Assembly: GCA_008330645.1 (NCBI GenBank)
Contig: VLTN01000039.1
Coordinates: 248,001 to 312,000, forward strand
Direction of reading: 5' to 3'
DNA length: 64,000 nucleotides
From: Cafeteria roenbergensis
Taxonomy: Eukaryota; Sar; Bigyra; Bicosoecida; Cafeteriaceae
Both the position numbers and the translations under genes were made by a program. Positions 8,939 through 20,300 of the stretch are shown here, one piece after another. Under the pieces are notes generated by a model, which made no database searches, had not been told where the DNA came from, and saw nothing but the letters and a program-made list of their open reading frames with translations. Numbering within the stretch: the first letter of the stretch is position 1; each line of letters begins with the position of its first letter.

Positions 8939-11167
8939 CTAGCGCTGCGGGCTTGCCGTGGCCGATGCCGGCGAGAGCGCAACGACAACCTTTGGGCGCG
9001 CGCCCGAACGCGTCGCGTCCCTGGCTTCCGGGCTCCCCCGCACGGCGCCTCGGCGACGTCTCCGCAGCGGCAGTTCCTCCCATCCAGGCTCCAGGGGCGG
9101 GGATCCCTGGGTGTGCTGCTCGGCGCCGGGGCGGGAGGGAGCAGCGTCTTGCTCTGTGGCGGGCACCCCGGGCGGCGGGCGGGCCGGGCTGAGCCGAAGG
9201 GGCTGCCTGCCCGTCGCGGAAATGTGCGTTGCAACGCCGGGCCGAGGCAACGGGCGCAACGGCGGCGTTGCATCCTGGCTGTCAGGCTGCGCGCGGCACA
9301 GCCTAGCAGCTCCGGCGCGCTGGCCTTCCTCGGGAACGTCAGGCTCCGCACTGCAAGCCACCGGCGCCACAGCGCCGAGCCAGTTGGAATGCTGGCCGCC
9401 TGCGGCTGGCGGCCCCGCCGCGGGCGCGGGGCCAGGGGCGGGTGACCCCGTCGCGCCGGCGGGCGCGGGGCCCGCGCCTACCGGGTCGACCCGCTCGCGA
9501 TGGGCGCCGCGCGGCCGGCGCAGCTCCGCCAAGATCACGCCGGCGCGGCTACGCGCTGCGGCGTCGGCTGCTCGAGCAATGCGGTCCGCCGTCTGCCGCT
9601 CTGCCGAGGCCAGCACGGCCATGTGCCGGCGCGTGGCCTCTCTGGTCCGCTCCTCGCGCCTGGCCAAGCCCGCCTCCCACTCCTGCAGCCGCGCCTCCTC
9701 CTCCTGCAAATGAGCCTTCTGCCGCGAGACTGCGGCCTCGGCCGCCGCGATCCGCGCCTCCGCCTCATCAACGCGTCGGGCCGCGTCGTCGAGCAGGCTC
9801 CGCACCCGCTCCCTCCCCTCCTCCTCGCCCCTGGCCACGGCCTCCTCCCTCGCCACGTCGGCCAGCGCCTGCAGCCGCTCTGTGCGGTCAGCCAGTGCGC
9901 GCAGTGCCGCCCGCGTCTCCGCGCGCTCGCGCTCCGCAGCTGCCGCCGCCGCAGCTTCGCTGGCGGCACGCCCGCCAGGCGATGGGTCCGGAGCCAGGCG
10001 TGGAGAGGTGGCGAAGGCTGGCTTTGTTGCGGGCCGAAGGGACGCCGGCGGCGGTGCAGGGTGCGGCTGTGTTGGCGGCGGCGGCGGCTGGAGCGTGGGC
10101 CGCGCTTTGCCGGGTTGGTCCGAGTGAATGCCGAGCCCAGAGGCCTTGCACGCGCTCTGTGCTGCCGCCAACAGCTCCACGAGCGACGCTCGCACCTCTG
10201 GCCCGACGTCCGCCCCGCTGCTGGTCGCTTGTTTGAGCTTCGCAACCAGCCGCGTGGCAGCCGAAGCGGTGTCCAGCGCCAGCAGCCGCACCCTGTCCAG
10301 CGAGAGCCCATTGGTACTGACCTCTGCTGCCTGCCGAAGGGGGTTCACCGTGTGGCATTCGCCCGGCCCGTCGCCAGAGGCGCTGCCGTCGTCGCTCTCC
10401 GATGAAGCGCCCAAGCTCGGCGGCGCGTTCTGCTGCAGCCCTCCCGAGCTGCCACCGGCCGCACACGCGTCGCCAGGAACGCTTCTCCGCGATGCAGTGG
10501 TGCTGCATCGGCCAGCGTTTGGCCGGCCAGCCGCGGTGGGCGGCGATGCGCCCAGAAACGGCTGTGGGTCTGACGAATGCGACGGAGCTCCCCCAGCTCC
10601 CGCGCCGGGCGCACGCCCCGCTCGGAGGCCCCGCCTGCCCGTGCCGCGCGCCTTGGACGATGCGGATCGGTACCCGGCAAGGGCAGCCTTGAGCGATGGC
10701 CGAGCCGGTGAGAGAGGGAGCGACTGCAGCGGCCCGCCGCTTGCGGGGGCCGACAAGCCCTCGCTGTTCCAAGCGTCGCCTGGCTGCCCCTCCGATTCCG
10801 GAGACACGGGCTTCGGGCTTTCTGCGCAGCCTGTGGCCGGTGCCACCAGCTGCGGCGGGGCAGCGGCACGGCCCGCCTCGCCATCCATGTCGCTGTCGCT
10901 CGCTGCCAGCCGAGCGGCGCCAGCAGCCACCGACCAGCCCGCGAAAAGCCTGGGCCTGTGGCCAAGCTCCCCCTTTTCAGTCGGCAGGCGCCACGGGCGG
11001 GCCCAGGCAGCGGTCGCCCGTGTGTCCCCAACCAGCTGCGCTCGCCGCTGCTGATTTGCCCCGTCGCGCACGCGCTCTGCGCCGCTTTGCTCAATCATCG
11101 ACAAATCGCTTGGGTGCAAACGCGACACGGAGGACGACTTTTCCTGTGTGCACACGAAGCTACGCAC
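8939..11167 (-). CDS. Predicted coiled-coil protein of unknown function (up to 742 aa)
   Basis: Not recognised. The frame is open from 11167 to a stop at 8939. The first 280 residues are low-complexity, Ser/Ala/Gly/Pro-rich. Residues about 288-360 look helical (LDRVRLLALDTASAATRLVAKLK). A Pro-rich stretch with TLQPPPPPTQPHP follows. Residues about 400-555 form a long Ala/Glu/Arg coiled coil (AAERERAETRAALRALADRT, QKAHLQEEEARLQEWEAGLA). The tail is disordered with LRRRRRGAVRG. Possible starts are 11167, 11098 (Met24) and 10888 (Met94, context gacATGG); the last is plausible because the preceding residues look untypical. It lies downstream of, and on the same strand as, the larger protein that follows. 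A structural role, for instance cytoskeletal or basal-body, is only a guess. Confidence 0.6.
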   Translation of the reverse strand: MRSFVCTQEKSSSVSRLHPSDLSMIEQSGAERVRDGANQQRRAQLVGDTRATAAWARPWRLPTEKGELGHRPRLFAGWSVAAGAARLAASDSDMDGEAGRAAAPPQLVAPATGCAESPKPVSPESEGQPGDAWNSEGLSAPASGGPLQSLPLSPARPSLKAALAGYRSASSKARGTGRRGLRAGRAPGAGAGGAPSHSSDPQPFLGASPPTAAGRPNAGRCSTTASRRSVPGDACAAGGSSGGLQQNAPPSLGASSESDDGSASGDGPGECHTVNPLRQAAEVSTNGLSLDRVRLLALDTASAATRLVAKLKQATSSGADVGPEVRASLVELLAAAQSACKASGLGIHSDQPGKARPTLQPPPPPTQPHPAPPPASLRPATKPAFATSPRLAPDPSPGGRAASEAAAAAAAERERAETRAALRALADRTERLQALADVAREEAVARGEEEGRERVRSLLDDAARRVDEAEARIAAAEAAVSRQKAHLQEEEARLQEWEAGLARREERTREATRRHMAVLASAERQTADRIARAADAAARSRAGVILAELRRPRGAHRERVDPVGAGPAPAGATGSPAPGPAPAAGPPAAGGQHSNWLGAVAPVACSAEPDVPEEGQRAGAARLCRAQPDSQDATPPLRPLPRPGVATHISATGRQPLRLSPARPPPGVPATEQDAAPSRPGAEQHTQGSPPLEPGWEELPLRRRRRGAVRGSPEARDATRSGARPKVVVALSPASATASPQR

Positions 11168-11362
11168 CGGAGCAAGCGCGGGCTAGAATGACCTTGGTTT
11201 GGGGTGGTTCGGAAACAGGGAGCGGTGAGGGGAGGGGGCGGGTGGGGTCAAAGCTGGCCCTACATTTCAGCTGTGGCAGTTGGCCCGGCCCCACTCGCAC
11301 ATCAGGCGGAGGCAGCCCCGATGACACCACGCTAGAACACCAAACCGGGCCGTTGTTCGGGC

Positions 11363-14300
11363 TCACTGCTTGCGCGTCCAGTCGCCCCAGCGCACGGCAT
11401 CGTGCGCGTCCGCGGACGTGCCCTCCGGCGCTGGGCCCCTCACCCACACGTCGTCGGCGGAGCCATCCAGCACCTCGTCCAGCCCCTCCATCAGCGCCTC
11501 GCCCGCGTTCATCCCCGCCGCGCCGCCCACGGCACTCGGCCTCACGGTCCAGCTGAGCTGGTGTTCCGCCTGGAGGGTTCGAGCGACGCCTGGGAGGCGG
11601 CTCAGCCGGCCCGCCGACTGTGCCAGCGAGTCCGGGCGACGAGGCGGCCCGCGCCGGGTGGCCAGCGCAGCTCTTCCAGCGAAGCCGCTCGGCGCGGCGG
11701 GGCCGTTGGCGCCCTGCTCGCCCGCTGCCTCCACTGCCCCCCTGTCAGCTGCCGCGGCGAGATCCACCCTCGCCATCGCCTCCGCTCCACGGCTGCGGCT
11801 GCGGCTGCGGCTGCGGCTGCGTGGGTCCCTGGCTTGCTCGCCCAGCATCTGGCGCGGGTCTGCATCATCTGGCTCTGCCACCTCGATCCTGGCGTTGAAC
11901 GGGGCGCGGCCCCTGACCAGCCCCGTGCGGTCGACCCGCAGCGCCTGCGCGGCTTCCGCACGCCCGGCAGCAATCGGGGAGCGGCCGCGCGGCGGGGCGC
12001 TTCCCCTGATCGCCCCGGTCACGGCGTCGCCCTCCGAGGAATACCCACTTCGCTGCGATGCTGCGCGCTCCCGCTGCGGCAGGGTGGGCACTCGCGGTGA
12101 CCGCGCTGGCAGCCCGCCTTCAGCCTGCCGCCGGACGCTGAGCCTGCCGCTCGCCGACCGCAGCGGCGGCGCCGCCGCCTCCCAGCGCGTGGGAGACCCG
12201 CTCAACGAGTGCGTTCTTGACAGGGCCCTCGACAGGGCCCTGCTCCCGGCCGAGCCATCGCTGGCCCAGCCGCCCCCGCCGTCGGACGCGTACCCTGCCT
12301 GAGAGGCACGGCCCCGCAGAGCGGCGGTGCTGCGGCCACGCTGCACCCCCCTGGCCAGACGAGCCGCAGCGCTGGACATGGGGCGCGTGGGCCACTCGGG
12401 CGACACGGGGCCCGGCAGAGCCAGCGGGAGGTCTTGCCCCAGCTGGCGGGGAGCGGCCGCGGGTGCTGCCCGAATCGGGGCGACTGGGCTGTGCTGCGGG
12501 CCAGCCGGGGGCGGCGACACGGCGCCGTCCGGGCGCGCCACGGACGGGTCCGCCGTGACTGTCCGCGGGACCAGCCGAATGCCCGGCAGGGGGCGGTCTG
12601 CCGCGGCGCCGCCCTGCTCGGCACCGCCCCGGGTCACCAGCCCTGCCGCGGCGTCCGCCTCCTCCTCCGCCATCAGCGCGAAGGGGTCCAGCACCCCGGA
12701 GCCCAGCCGCGTCAGCAGCCGGCGGTTCTGCTCAGCTCGGGGGTCCTCCCAGTCGCCCGCCGACCCGCCAGGCTGGCCCCGAAGCACTCCCACGCCGCCA
12801 GCCTTGCTGCCTCGGGTCTGGGCCGGTCCCGACGAGTCCGAGTCCGCTGGGTCGCGCAGCTCGACCCGCCGAAGCACACCGTCAGCGCCGACGCCGAGCG
12901 CAAAGCCGCGCGCAGGGCCGCCAGGGCCAGCGCTGGCCGCTCGCCCGTCCCCTGCTGCCGCGCCCTGGTGGGCGGCGGACGACCCCGGAAGGGCGTAGCT
13001 GTGGGGGGGATGGGCCGTGTCCCCGGGCCGCCCCGGGCCGTTCGTCCGCCTTCGCTCGCCCTCGTGGGACGCGGTGCGTGGCCCCGGCGGCGCCGCCCCG
13101 ACCTCTGCCGCGGTCCGCCGCGCCCCTCTGTCGCTGTACGGCCTGCCCTCGCCGCCGGCCCACCCCTCGGGGTGAAGGGACAGCTCAGAGGGCCCCTCGG
13201 CCCCTGGCATGGGCTCCGAGGCCTGGCCGGGCACAGCGCTGGCCAGCCCTCCGGCCAGTCTGACAGTCTGCTCCCTGTGCCCTCGCGACCCCGGCGCCTC
13301 GCGGGGCAGCTCCTCCCACTTTCCCGCGGCGCCCGCCGCAGCGCCCTCCGCAGCGCCCTGCGCAGTGCCCTCCGTGCGGCCTCCGCTGCGGCTGTGGGCG
13401 CCAGGAGGGCGCCTCCGCTCCGCGTGTCCGACAGCAGGTGCCCCGGCGCGCCGTTCCCGGCTGCTGGTTCCGCGAGACAGGGCCGCAGCACCCCCTGCCG
13501 CCGCCTCCCCGCTGCGCCACTGGCCCTGCCGAGACGCCGAGCCGCTGCTCGCAGACGACGCGGCGGACCCCCGCGCCGGGCTGCCGTGGGCGCTGCCGCC
13601 GCCTCCCCAGCTTCCGCCGCTGGGCCGCTGCTGCCTCTCCCCGCTGCCCCCCCAACTGCCCCCAGTCGCTGCGCGTCCGAGACTCGCGTCGTCTCGTGGC
13701 CCCTCCGGCAGCCATCCGGGGTGTCGCTCCGCCGTCGACGAGACGCCCGCCTGCCTCCACGGCTGCTGTCTGTCCGGCGCGGAGCTGCCAGCCGAAACAC
13801 CGCCGGGGTGCGGGGGCGGGTGCCCCGCCGCCCAGTCCTGCAGGCCCGCTCGCTGCTCAGCAGAGCGACCGCCGAGCGCCGCGCCACGGCGCCCCGAGGA
13901 GTCGCCGCCGCGCCGCCCATCTTCGCCCTCGCCACCAGGTCCGCCCCGATGGCCCGCCGGCGTGCCATCGTCGCCTGCAAATGAGGCGTGCGTCGCCCTG
14001 TGCTGGCCGCTCCCATCCGGCTCGCGCCCGGCTGGAGCCGCACCTCGCTGCAGGCTCTGGCCCGCTGAGACATTTGCCTCCCCCGCGCCGGCTCCCGAGT
14101 CGCTCCAGGCGATGCCCTGATGCGTGGCGGGCGCGGCGAGCCCGGTCGCATTCGAGGTCCCTTCGCTTTGCCCAGGGCCGCGCCAAGGGCTCGCGTCCGG
14201 GTGCTGCCGCTGGCCGCCGGCGCCCGCGGAGCCACCGAGGCCAGCTGTTCGGGCTAGTGACCCGCCAGCCCCCACATCGTCTCCCGGCGAGCCGCCGCCG

Positions 14301-17019
14301 AAGCTGGCTCCGGCGCTTGCGCCCGAGAGTGCCAAGGATCCGCCCTCAAGTCCCTCCGGGCCGCCGCTTTGCCCAGTGAGCGACTGGTCAGAGCGCCACG
14401 TCGCTGCCTCGCCCGTCAGCGCAGACCCGCCAGCAACGCTGCCAGAGCCCCTGCCCAGCGCTCCGGCTCCTCGGTCTGCCTTTGGGCGGGCACCCTGCCC
14501 GTCGCCCAAGCCGTCTGAGCCAGTCCCGGCCAGGTCGGGCGTGAAGCTGCTCGGATCGCCGGCAGCGCCAGCACCAGCAGCAGAACCAGCGGCGGAACCA
14601 GCACCAGCAGCAGAACTCGCGGCGGGACCAGCACCAGCAGCAGAACCAGCGGCGGAACCAGCAGCGGCAACGGCTGCGCCCGCCCTCAGGCTGCCGCCAG
14701 AGTTCAGCTCGGTCCTGGACCACTGGGGCGAGTGCTGCAGCCCGCCGCCCGACGACTGCAGCGGTCCAGGCCCCTGACTGGACGTCGCCTCGCCCTCCGT
14801 CCCAGCCGCGCCGCCCAGGCCAGTGAACCCGCTTTGGCTTGCTTGGCCGTCGCTGCGCCTCCCAGCCTCGTCGGGGCTGCCCACGCCCCCGCCAACAACC
14901 GGCCGGCCGGCTCCGTCGCGACGCCCGTCGTCGCCCGCCTCAGCCGAGCCCCCGGCGCCGTCATCGGCGCCATCCCCTCGAAGGCGGGCCAGCTGGCGCC
15001 GCAGCGTCGCCAGTTCGTCCTCCGCCGCCGCTGCGCGCCGCTCCGACTGGGAAACCGCCTCCGCCGCCGCCCTCGCAGCAGCCAGAACCCGGCCCGACGC
15101 CGCCTCGTGCATCGAGCGCATTGAGGCCTCCGCCTCTGCACGCGCGCGTTGCACCTGCTCCTCGGCCCACGCCCGGGCTGCGGCCACGTCCGCGTCGGCT
15201 CTTTCCTCCTGCCTCCCGCCCCCCGGGGTGGACCGCGCCCGCAGCAGAGGCGCGGCATCGGCTCGCGTTCCGCCGCCCCACCCTCCAGCACCGGGCTCCT
15301 TGGCCCAACTTGCCTCCTCGGGTTCGCGCTCCCAGCCAGCGGGCGCCTCAGGCACCCCGGCCGCTTCCAGCCGCGGCCCGGCGCCTTCGCCCGCCGAGGC
15401 CGATGGCGGGCCCTGGTCCGCGCCGGCCCGCCCGCCAGCGCCCTGCTGCGCCCCTCCAAGCTCGCCGCCGCTGGTCTCAGGCGGGGCGCCTGCCGCCGGC
15501 GCCGGTGCCTCCTCGCCGATCGCTGCCCTCAGGGGCGCGCCCTGCAGTCCCAGCCGAGCCTCAGCGTCGGCGCTGGGTGCCTTCGCTGCCGCAGAGCGCG
15601 CTTGGGCGGAGGCTGGGCCGTTGCCCGCAGCACCTGCGCTCCCGCTCCCGCTCCCGCTCCCGCTCCCGCTCCCGCTCCCGCTCCCGCTCCCGCTCCCGCT
15701 CCCGCTCCCGCTCCCGCTCCCGCTCCCGCTCCCGGCCGCCCCGGTCTTCGCTCCGGCGCGCGAGCCTGAACCGCTGCCAGCACCAACGTCGCCGGCCCCT
15801 CGGCCAGCAGCTGCCGGCTTGGTTGCCGCGGGCTTGGAGTCGGTTGTACTGGCAGCCTTGGTTTCACGCGGGACTGGGCGGGCATCCCCGTCGGTGGCGG
15901 CGGCGGCGGCGTCGGCTGCAACGGCGCCTGCTGCTGCAGCTGCAGCAGCTGCTCCGATTACGCCCGGGGCTCGGCCTGCTGCAGCGGCCAGGGCCGTCGC
16001 CGTCGCGCGGCGCGCCAACTTCACCATGCCGTCTTCATCCTGGTCCGTGCCCGCTGCGGCGCTCACCGCTGCCGCTGCCGCGGCCACAACCCCTGCCAGG
16101 TCGTGCTCGGCCGCCACGGTGATGACGCGCTTGGCTGCCGCCAGCCGCTGCTTTGTGGCCTGAAGGAGCTTCGCCTGGCGAGCGATGCGGCTGCGCAGAC
16201 TCGCCAGCCGGCGCTGCACCACTCGCAGCGTGTGGCGCGAGAGGGCCTTGGTGATGAGCCGCTGCCAACGGAACGACGCAATGTCGCCGCGCCAGCGCTG
16301 CAGCGCCGCCGCTGTCACGCGGAACTTTCGCTCCGCCTCCAATGCCCGCAGCCGCGCGGCGTCGCGCTCCGCGCCCCGGCGGTCGACCTCCGCTTGCAAG
16401 CGACCGAGCTCCTGCGCGCACACAGATCGGTGGGAGGAAGCACAAGACGGACGGGTGAACACTGCAAGCCGCCGCTCGCACAGAGCGCGTGTGCCCTTGC
16501 TCTCAGCGGCTCCCTCACCTCTGACACGATCAGGCCCCGCGCGAACCGGACCGCGAGCCGTGACAGCTCCGTGATCGAGAAGCACGCCTCCGATGCGCCG
16601 CGGTACAGCTGCGAGGTGACCACCGTGAGCCGTCTCGCAACGTTTTGAGGCACCGCGCTCGACGCGTTGAGCGCTTTGCGCAGCCCGAGCATGGCGCCAA
16701 TCGCCGCGTCCAGGCGGTCTGCCGCCCCTGCTGATTCTCCCACGAGCTGCAAGTAGCCCCCCACCCGGACCTCCGCGCTGGGCAGCGAGAAGGCGCTGTC
16801 TGCCGACGACGCATCGCTCAAGCTGCCGGCTTCGGACTCGCGCGGGCTGAGGGGGGGCTCGCTTCCGTCGTCCTCGCCATCCCCGTGTGCGTCAGCGCCG
16901 CTTGTTGGCGGCGCATGCCGACGCTCAGGCAGCCCCATTCCCGAGGAAGCGGCGGAATTGGCTCGGCCGCTCAGCGGTTGCCGGTGGGCATTCCAGCCGG
17001 TGGCGGGCGAGGCCGCCAT
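11363..17019 (-). CDS. Large disordered/helical protein of unknown function (about 1849 aa, 2 exons)
   Basis: Not recognised. Exon 1 is 17019-16519, exon 2 is 16411-11363; intron 16412-16518 (gtgagg...gcgcag), phase 0. Start at Met 17019 (MAASPATGW); the frame continues upstream to another Met at 17202. The only compact part spans the junction: residues about 90-290 are helical (ADRLDAAIGAMLGLRKALNA, ITELSRLAVRFARGLIVSE, then ELGRLQAEVDRRGAERDAAR and ERKFRVTAAALQRWRGDIAS). Then come Ala-rich helices, a (Gly-Ser)16 tract, a second short coiled coil (AAAAEDELATLRRQLARLRG) and over 1000 residues of Gly/Ser/Ala/Arg-rich sequence with an RSRSRSRSR patch. The C-terminus (SWTVRP ... VRWGDWTRKQ) is less degenerate. 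Both strands are widely open here because of composition, so the strand call rests on the clean splice and the helical N-terminus. Confidence 0.6.
11791..11820. repeat. (ggctgc)5 hexamer repeat
   Basis: Five perfect hexamers encoding alternating Arg-Ser on the minus strand in the large disordered protein. Confidence 0.9.
14571..14660. repeat. 30-nt minisatellite, three copies
   Basis: Copies at 14571-14600, 14601-14630 and 14631-14660; the middle one has a few substitutions. It encodes an Ala/Gly/Ser decapeptide-like repeat (GSAAGSAAGA) in the large disordered protein. Confidence 0.85.
15638..15733. repeat. (gctccc)16 hexamer repeat encoding Gly-Ser
   Basis: Sixteen uninterrupted hexamers, giving (GS)16 on the minus strand inside the large disordered protein. 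Perfect copies suggest recent slippage expansion and possible length polymorphism. Confidence 0.95.
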
Positions 17020-17327
17020 GAGGGCGTGGCCTCCCTCCCTGGGCACACCTGGCAGCGCCCGGGTCGGCTGCTGCTCCAAGCGGCGCAGAGCCTCCGCCCT
17101 GTGCGTGCGCTCGCGAGCCGCTCTCGGCAGCGACCCGCGCTGAGCGGGTCGACGGTTGTTGTGGCCGCAAGCCCGGGCTCTGCCGGGCTCTGCTGCGCGC
17201 ATCGGGGCAAGAGATGCACTTGATCAGCACTCTGGACCTTCCCGCGTTCCGGCCCTCGTCCGCCGAGCGCCGGCAAGTTCCCCGAGGTCTGATCCACCGC
17301 CCTTGCCACTCCTGAGTACTTGAGAGC
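17020..17327. promoter_or_regulatory. Divergent intergenic region, large disordered protein and GBP-like gene
   Basis: 308 nt between divergent start codons. Contains a short direct repeat (cgggctctgc, about 17173 and 17184). No recognised promoter motif. Confidence 0.45.
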
Positions 17328-20300
17328 ATGGCAGCAGCAGCAGCAGCAGCAGCGGCGGCCGCTGGCGCGGTGAGCGCGCGCGCGTTGCGTTGTCCAACAC
17401 TCCCAGAGGGCGATCAGCGCTTGCCGATCCTTGGCGCAGTCGCTCCCAGCCACTGCCACTGTCCCGACCATGCGCTGCCTCGCAGGCTGAAAGCAAGATC
17501 TGCTTCGGCAAGCTGTTCGAAGTCGATGGCGAGAAGCTTCAGTTCGCGCCCGGCGCGCTCGAAAAGCTCCGCGCGGCGTTGTCGGCCCCAGTGTTCGCAA
17601 CGAGCATCGTCGGCGAGCCCGGAGGCGGCAAGTCAACATTCATGAACCTGTGCGCCCGGCGCTTGCGAGGCAATCCTGTGACCTACACCAGACGCTCGTC
17701 AGACGACGACGTGTTCGACGCGTGTCCGTCGCTGGAGGACGTGACCGACGGCGTGCACTTTGCGCTCCTGCCGCTATGGCTGCCAGAAGTCGACGAAGCA
17801 ACCCAGCCACCAAGCGCATTCGCACTGCTCCTGGATGTGGCCGGGTTTCACCACACCGACGCGACAGAGGCGCACAAGAGCCTCCGGCTTGCTGCTGTGG
17901 CATACCTTCTCTCCTCGACTGTGATCATCAACCAGAAGGGGCTGACGCGTCTGCCTGACAGGGAGATTAGGCAGATGCTCTTGCCGATGGCCCGCACGGT
18001 CGTGGGCACGTCAGGTGCTGCACGGTCGCTGCGTGTGCTCTGTCGGAACACCTCGGCGGAGAAGCTGGGATGCACTGAAGAAGAAGTGCAGACAAAGCTG
18101 TTCGAGAGCAGCGCAAGCGCTGCAATGGAGGCAGCTGCCCGAGCTTTTGGGCAGTCCCGCACCGTCGCATTTGTCGAGAGTCCTGACGACGACGAGGGCG
18201 CAGACCTCTGCCGAGCCGCCGAGGCAGTTGCGGCTGAGATCCGGGAGCGCGCCCTCGACGCCGCGACCTCGGGGTCCGCATTGCTTTCGTCTCCGAAAGA
18301 CTGTGCCGACAAATTTGAAGACATGCTGGAGGCCATCAATTCTGACGCATTCGTGTCCAGCGGAGCGCGGATGGACGACGCCATGCGCCAGGTGCACGCC
18401 AACCTGCACCTCTTGTCGTTTGCGCCCTACTCTGTGGACGCAATGACAGGTCTGATCGCCTGGAGCGACCTGGTTCGAGTCCGGATCCCCCTTGAGTGGG
18501 TTCACCCCAGCTGCAAGGCTTACTACGTGGCCAACCCAGAAGCCGAGATGTCCGTCGAGCGATCCGTATATGTCGGGAGGCTCGAAGCCCTGCGTGCAGC
18601 CGGGGAAGCCATTCCGGATACGGTCAGCCCGTCTCTGGAGGAGGCCAAAACCTGCAAGCCCGAAGGACTGCTCCGGCAGGTCCAGGACGACACGCGGGCC
18701 AAAGTCAAGGCCACACGCGCGCTGCTGGAGCAGGCAGGGGTGTTGTCCATGATCACGAGTGACTGCAGGGCCACGGCCGCCGCCATTGCGAGCGGGAGCC
18801 CGGCCGTGGCTGGCGTCAAAAGCTGGAAGCCTGAGGCCGAGGCCTCGGCTCCGGCGGACGCCACAGTCCGCGAGGCCCTGGATCGCGAGCCTCGAAGCCT
18901 CTTGATGCCTGACGACCACCTGCCTTGGAATCCGTCCGACAACGTGGGCCTCGTGGCTCTTGCGCTCGAGGGGAAGCGCCCTCTGATGTTTGTGGCTGCG
19001 GTCTCGAGCGGCAACCCGTTCGTCATCGCGGAGGTCACATGCCGCATCTTCGCTCGGTGGACGTCCGCAGTCGCCAGTGCCAGGCGCGCACGCCTCAAGC
19101 AGCAGGAGGCTGCTGCAGGGGCAGCGGCTTCCAAAGCCGCGCCAGCAGGCAACCCTGATGAAGTGTTTCTGGCCAACATGAAGCATTGCCAACTCGAGGC
19201 TTGGGCGGAGGAGGCCATCGCCAAAGGCGCTGACGCCTGCGAGCACCCCCCCTTTGCCAAGTGGGTCGCCGAAGACCCTGTGCTCCAGCAGGGGCTCAGG
19301 CTTGCGCTTGCCCGCCTGGTGAGCTGCGACCCGTCCGGTGCATGCCCCCCCCTGGCAGGCTCGGCGGCCGAATGCTCGGCCCACGTTGTGAAGAGTGGGC
19401 TTGTCGACAAGTCCCACGTCTCGGACCTGGTGACCAAGGCGAAGTCGAACCCGTACGACTCCGAGAATCCGAGCCTCTCGCGAGGAGACGCCGAAAACGG
19501 CGCGCTTGGTCAACTGGCAGCGATTGCGCTGGCGCTCAAGGCGGCTGGTCTCCCGAGCGGGGGCGAGCCGCTCCCAACGCAGCCGTGCCGTGGCGAAGGC
19601 GCTGCTGCGGAGCGCCACCTTCGCGAGGCGCCCGCGCTGCTCGCACTTCCCAGCTGGGGCGTGGCTGGAATGGCCATCGTTGCGCACGTGACGCTGGATG
19701 CCAACCCGCTTCGGCATCGACTGCAGCACTGCGTTTCCGTGTCGAGCTCGCCGCTGGATGCTGGGCTGACATGGGACACCGGCATCACAGGGTTCAAGAG
19801 CTCAGCGACGCTGCCCGAGGACGAGGTCGCCAATAAGCTTTTGTCCAAGAGCTTGGGCGCAAGGGGGTCTGCGGCCCACTGCTTGGCGGTCTCCGGACAG
19901 GACGTTCGCACCGGTGCCGCCTGGCTGGCCACGCTCAAGCTGGAGCCTTTGGCCGCGTCGCCCGCGGAGGCACTGACAGAACTCGCGACAGACCTTGTCC
20001 TGCGGCCAGATATTAGCGGGATCTACTGCGCGACCGTTGCAGGCATCTTTGGCCACCACGGCCTGGCCAACTCCTTCTTGGACGCGCTGCCTCCTGGCAC
20101 GGTCACGGCTTGGTCGGCCCTGGCGTACTCAGACCGACCGGCTCGTCTTCCAGGCACGCTACTAAGCATGTCTCCAGAGCAGGTGGCCAGCGCGATCGCG
20201 TGTCGGGACCTGGCCAACCCAGGCGGGGTCGTGAACAATGACCAGCTGCCGGCCGAAGCTTCCGTGCTTCACGCCCTGGTGCGGGCGTGCCTCGCAGATG

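Noticed and set aside
12434-16163. Several + frames of 300-516 codons opposite the large disordered protein
   Set aside because: Low-complexity Arg/Pro strings. The minus strand has the spliced helical N-terminus. Not excluded with certainty, because both strands are compositionally simple.
18470-18486. ggttcgagtcc, a perfect tRNA B-box match on +
   Set aside because: Lies inside the GTPase coding sequence and has no A box or cloverleaf around it.
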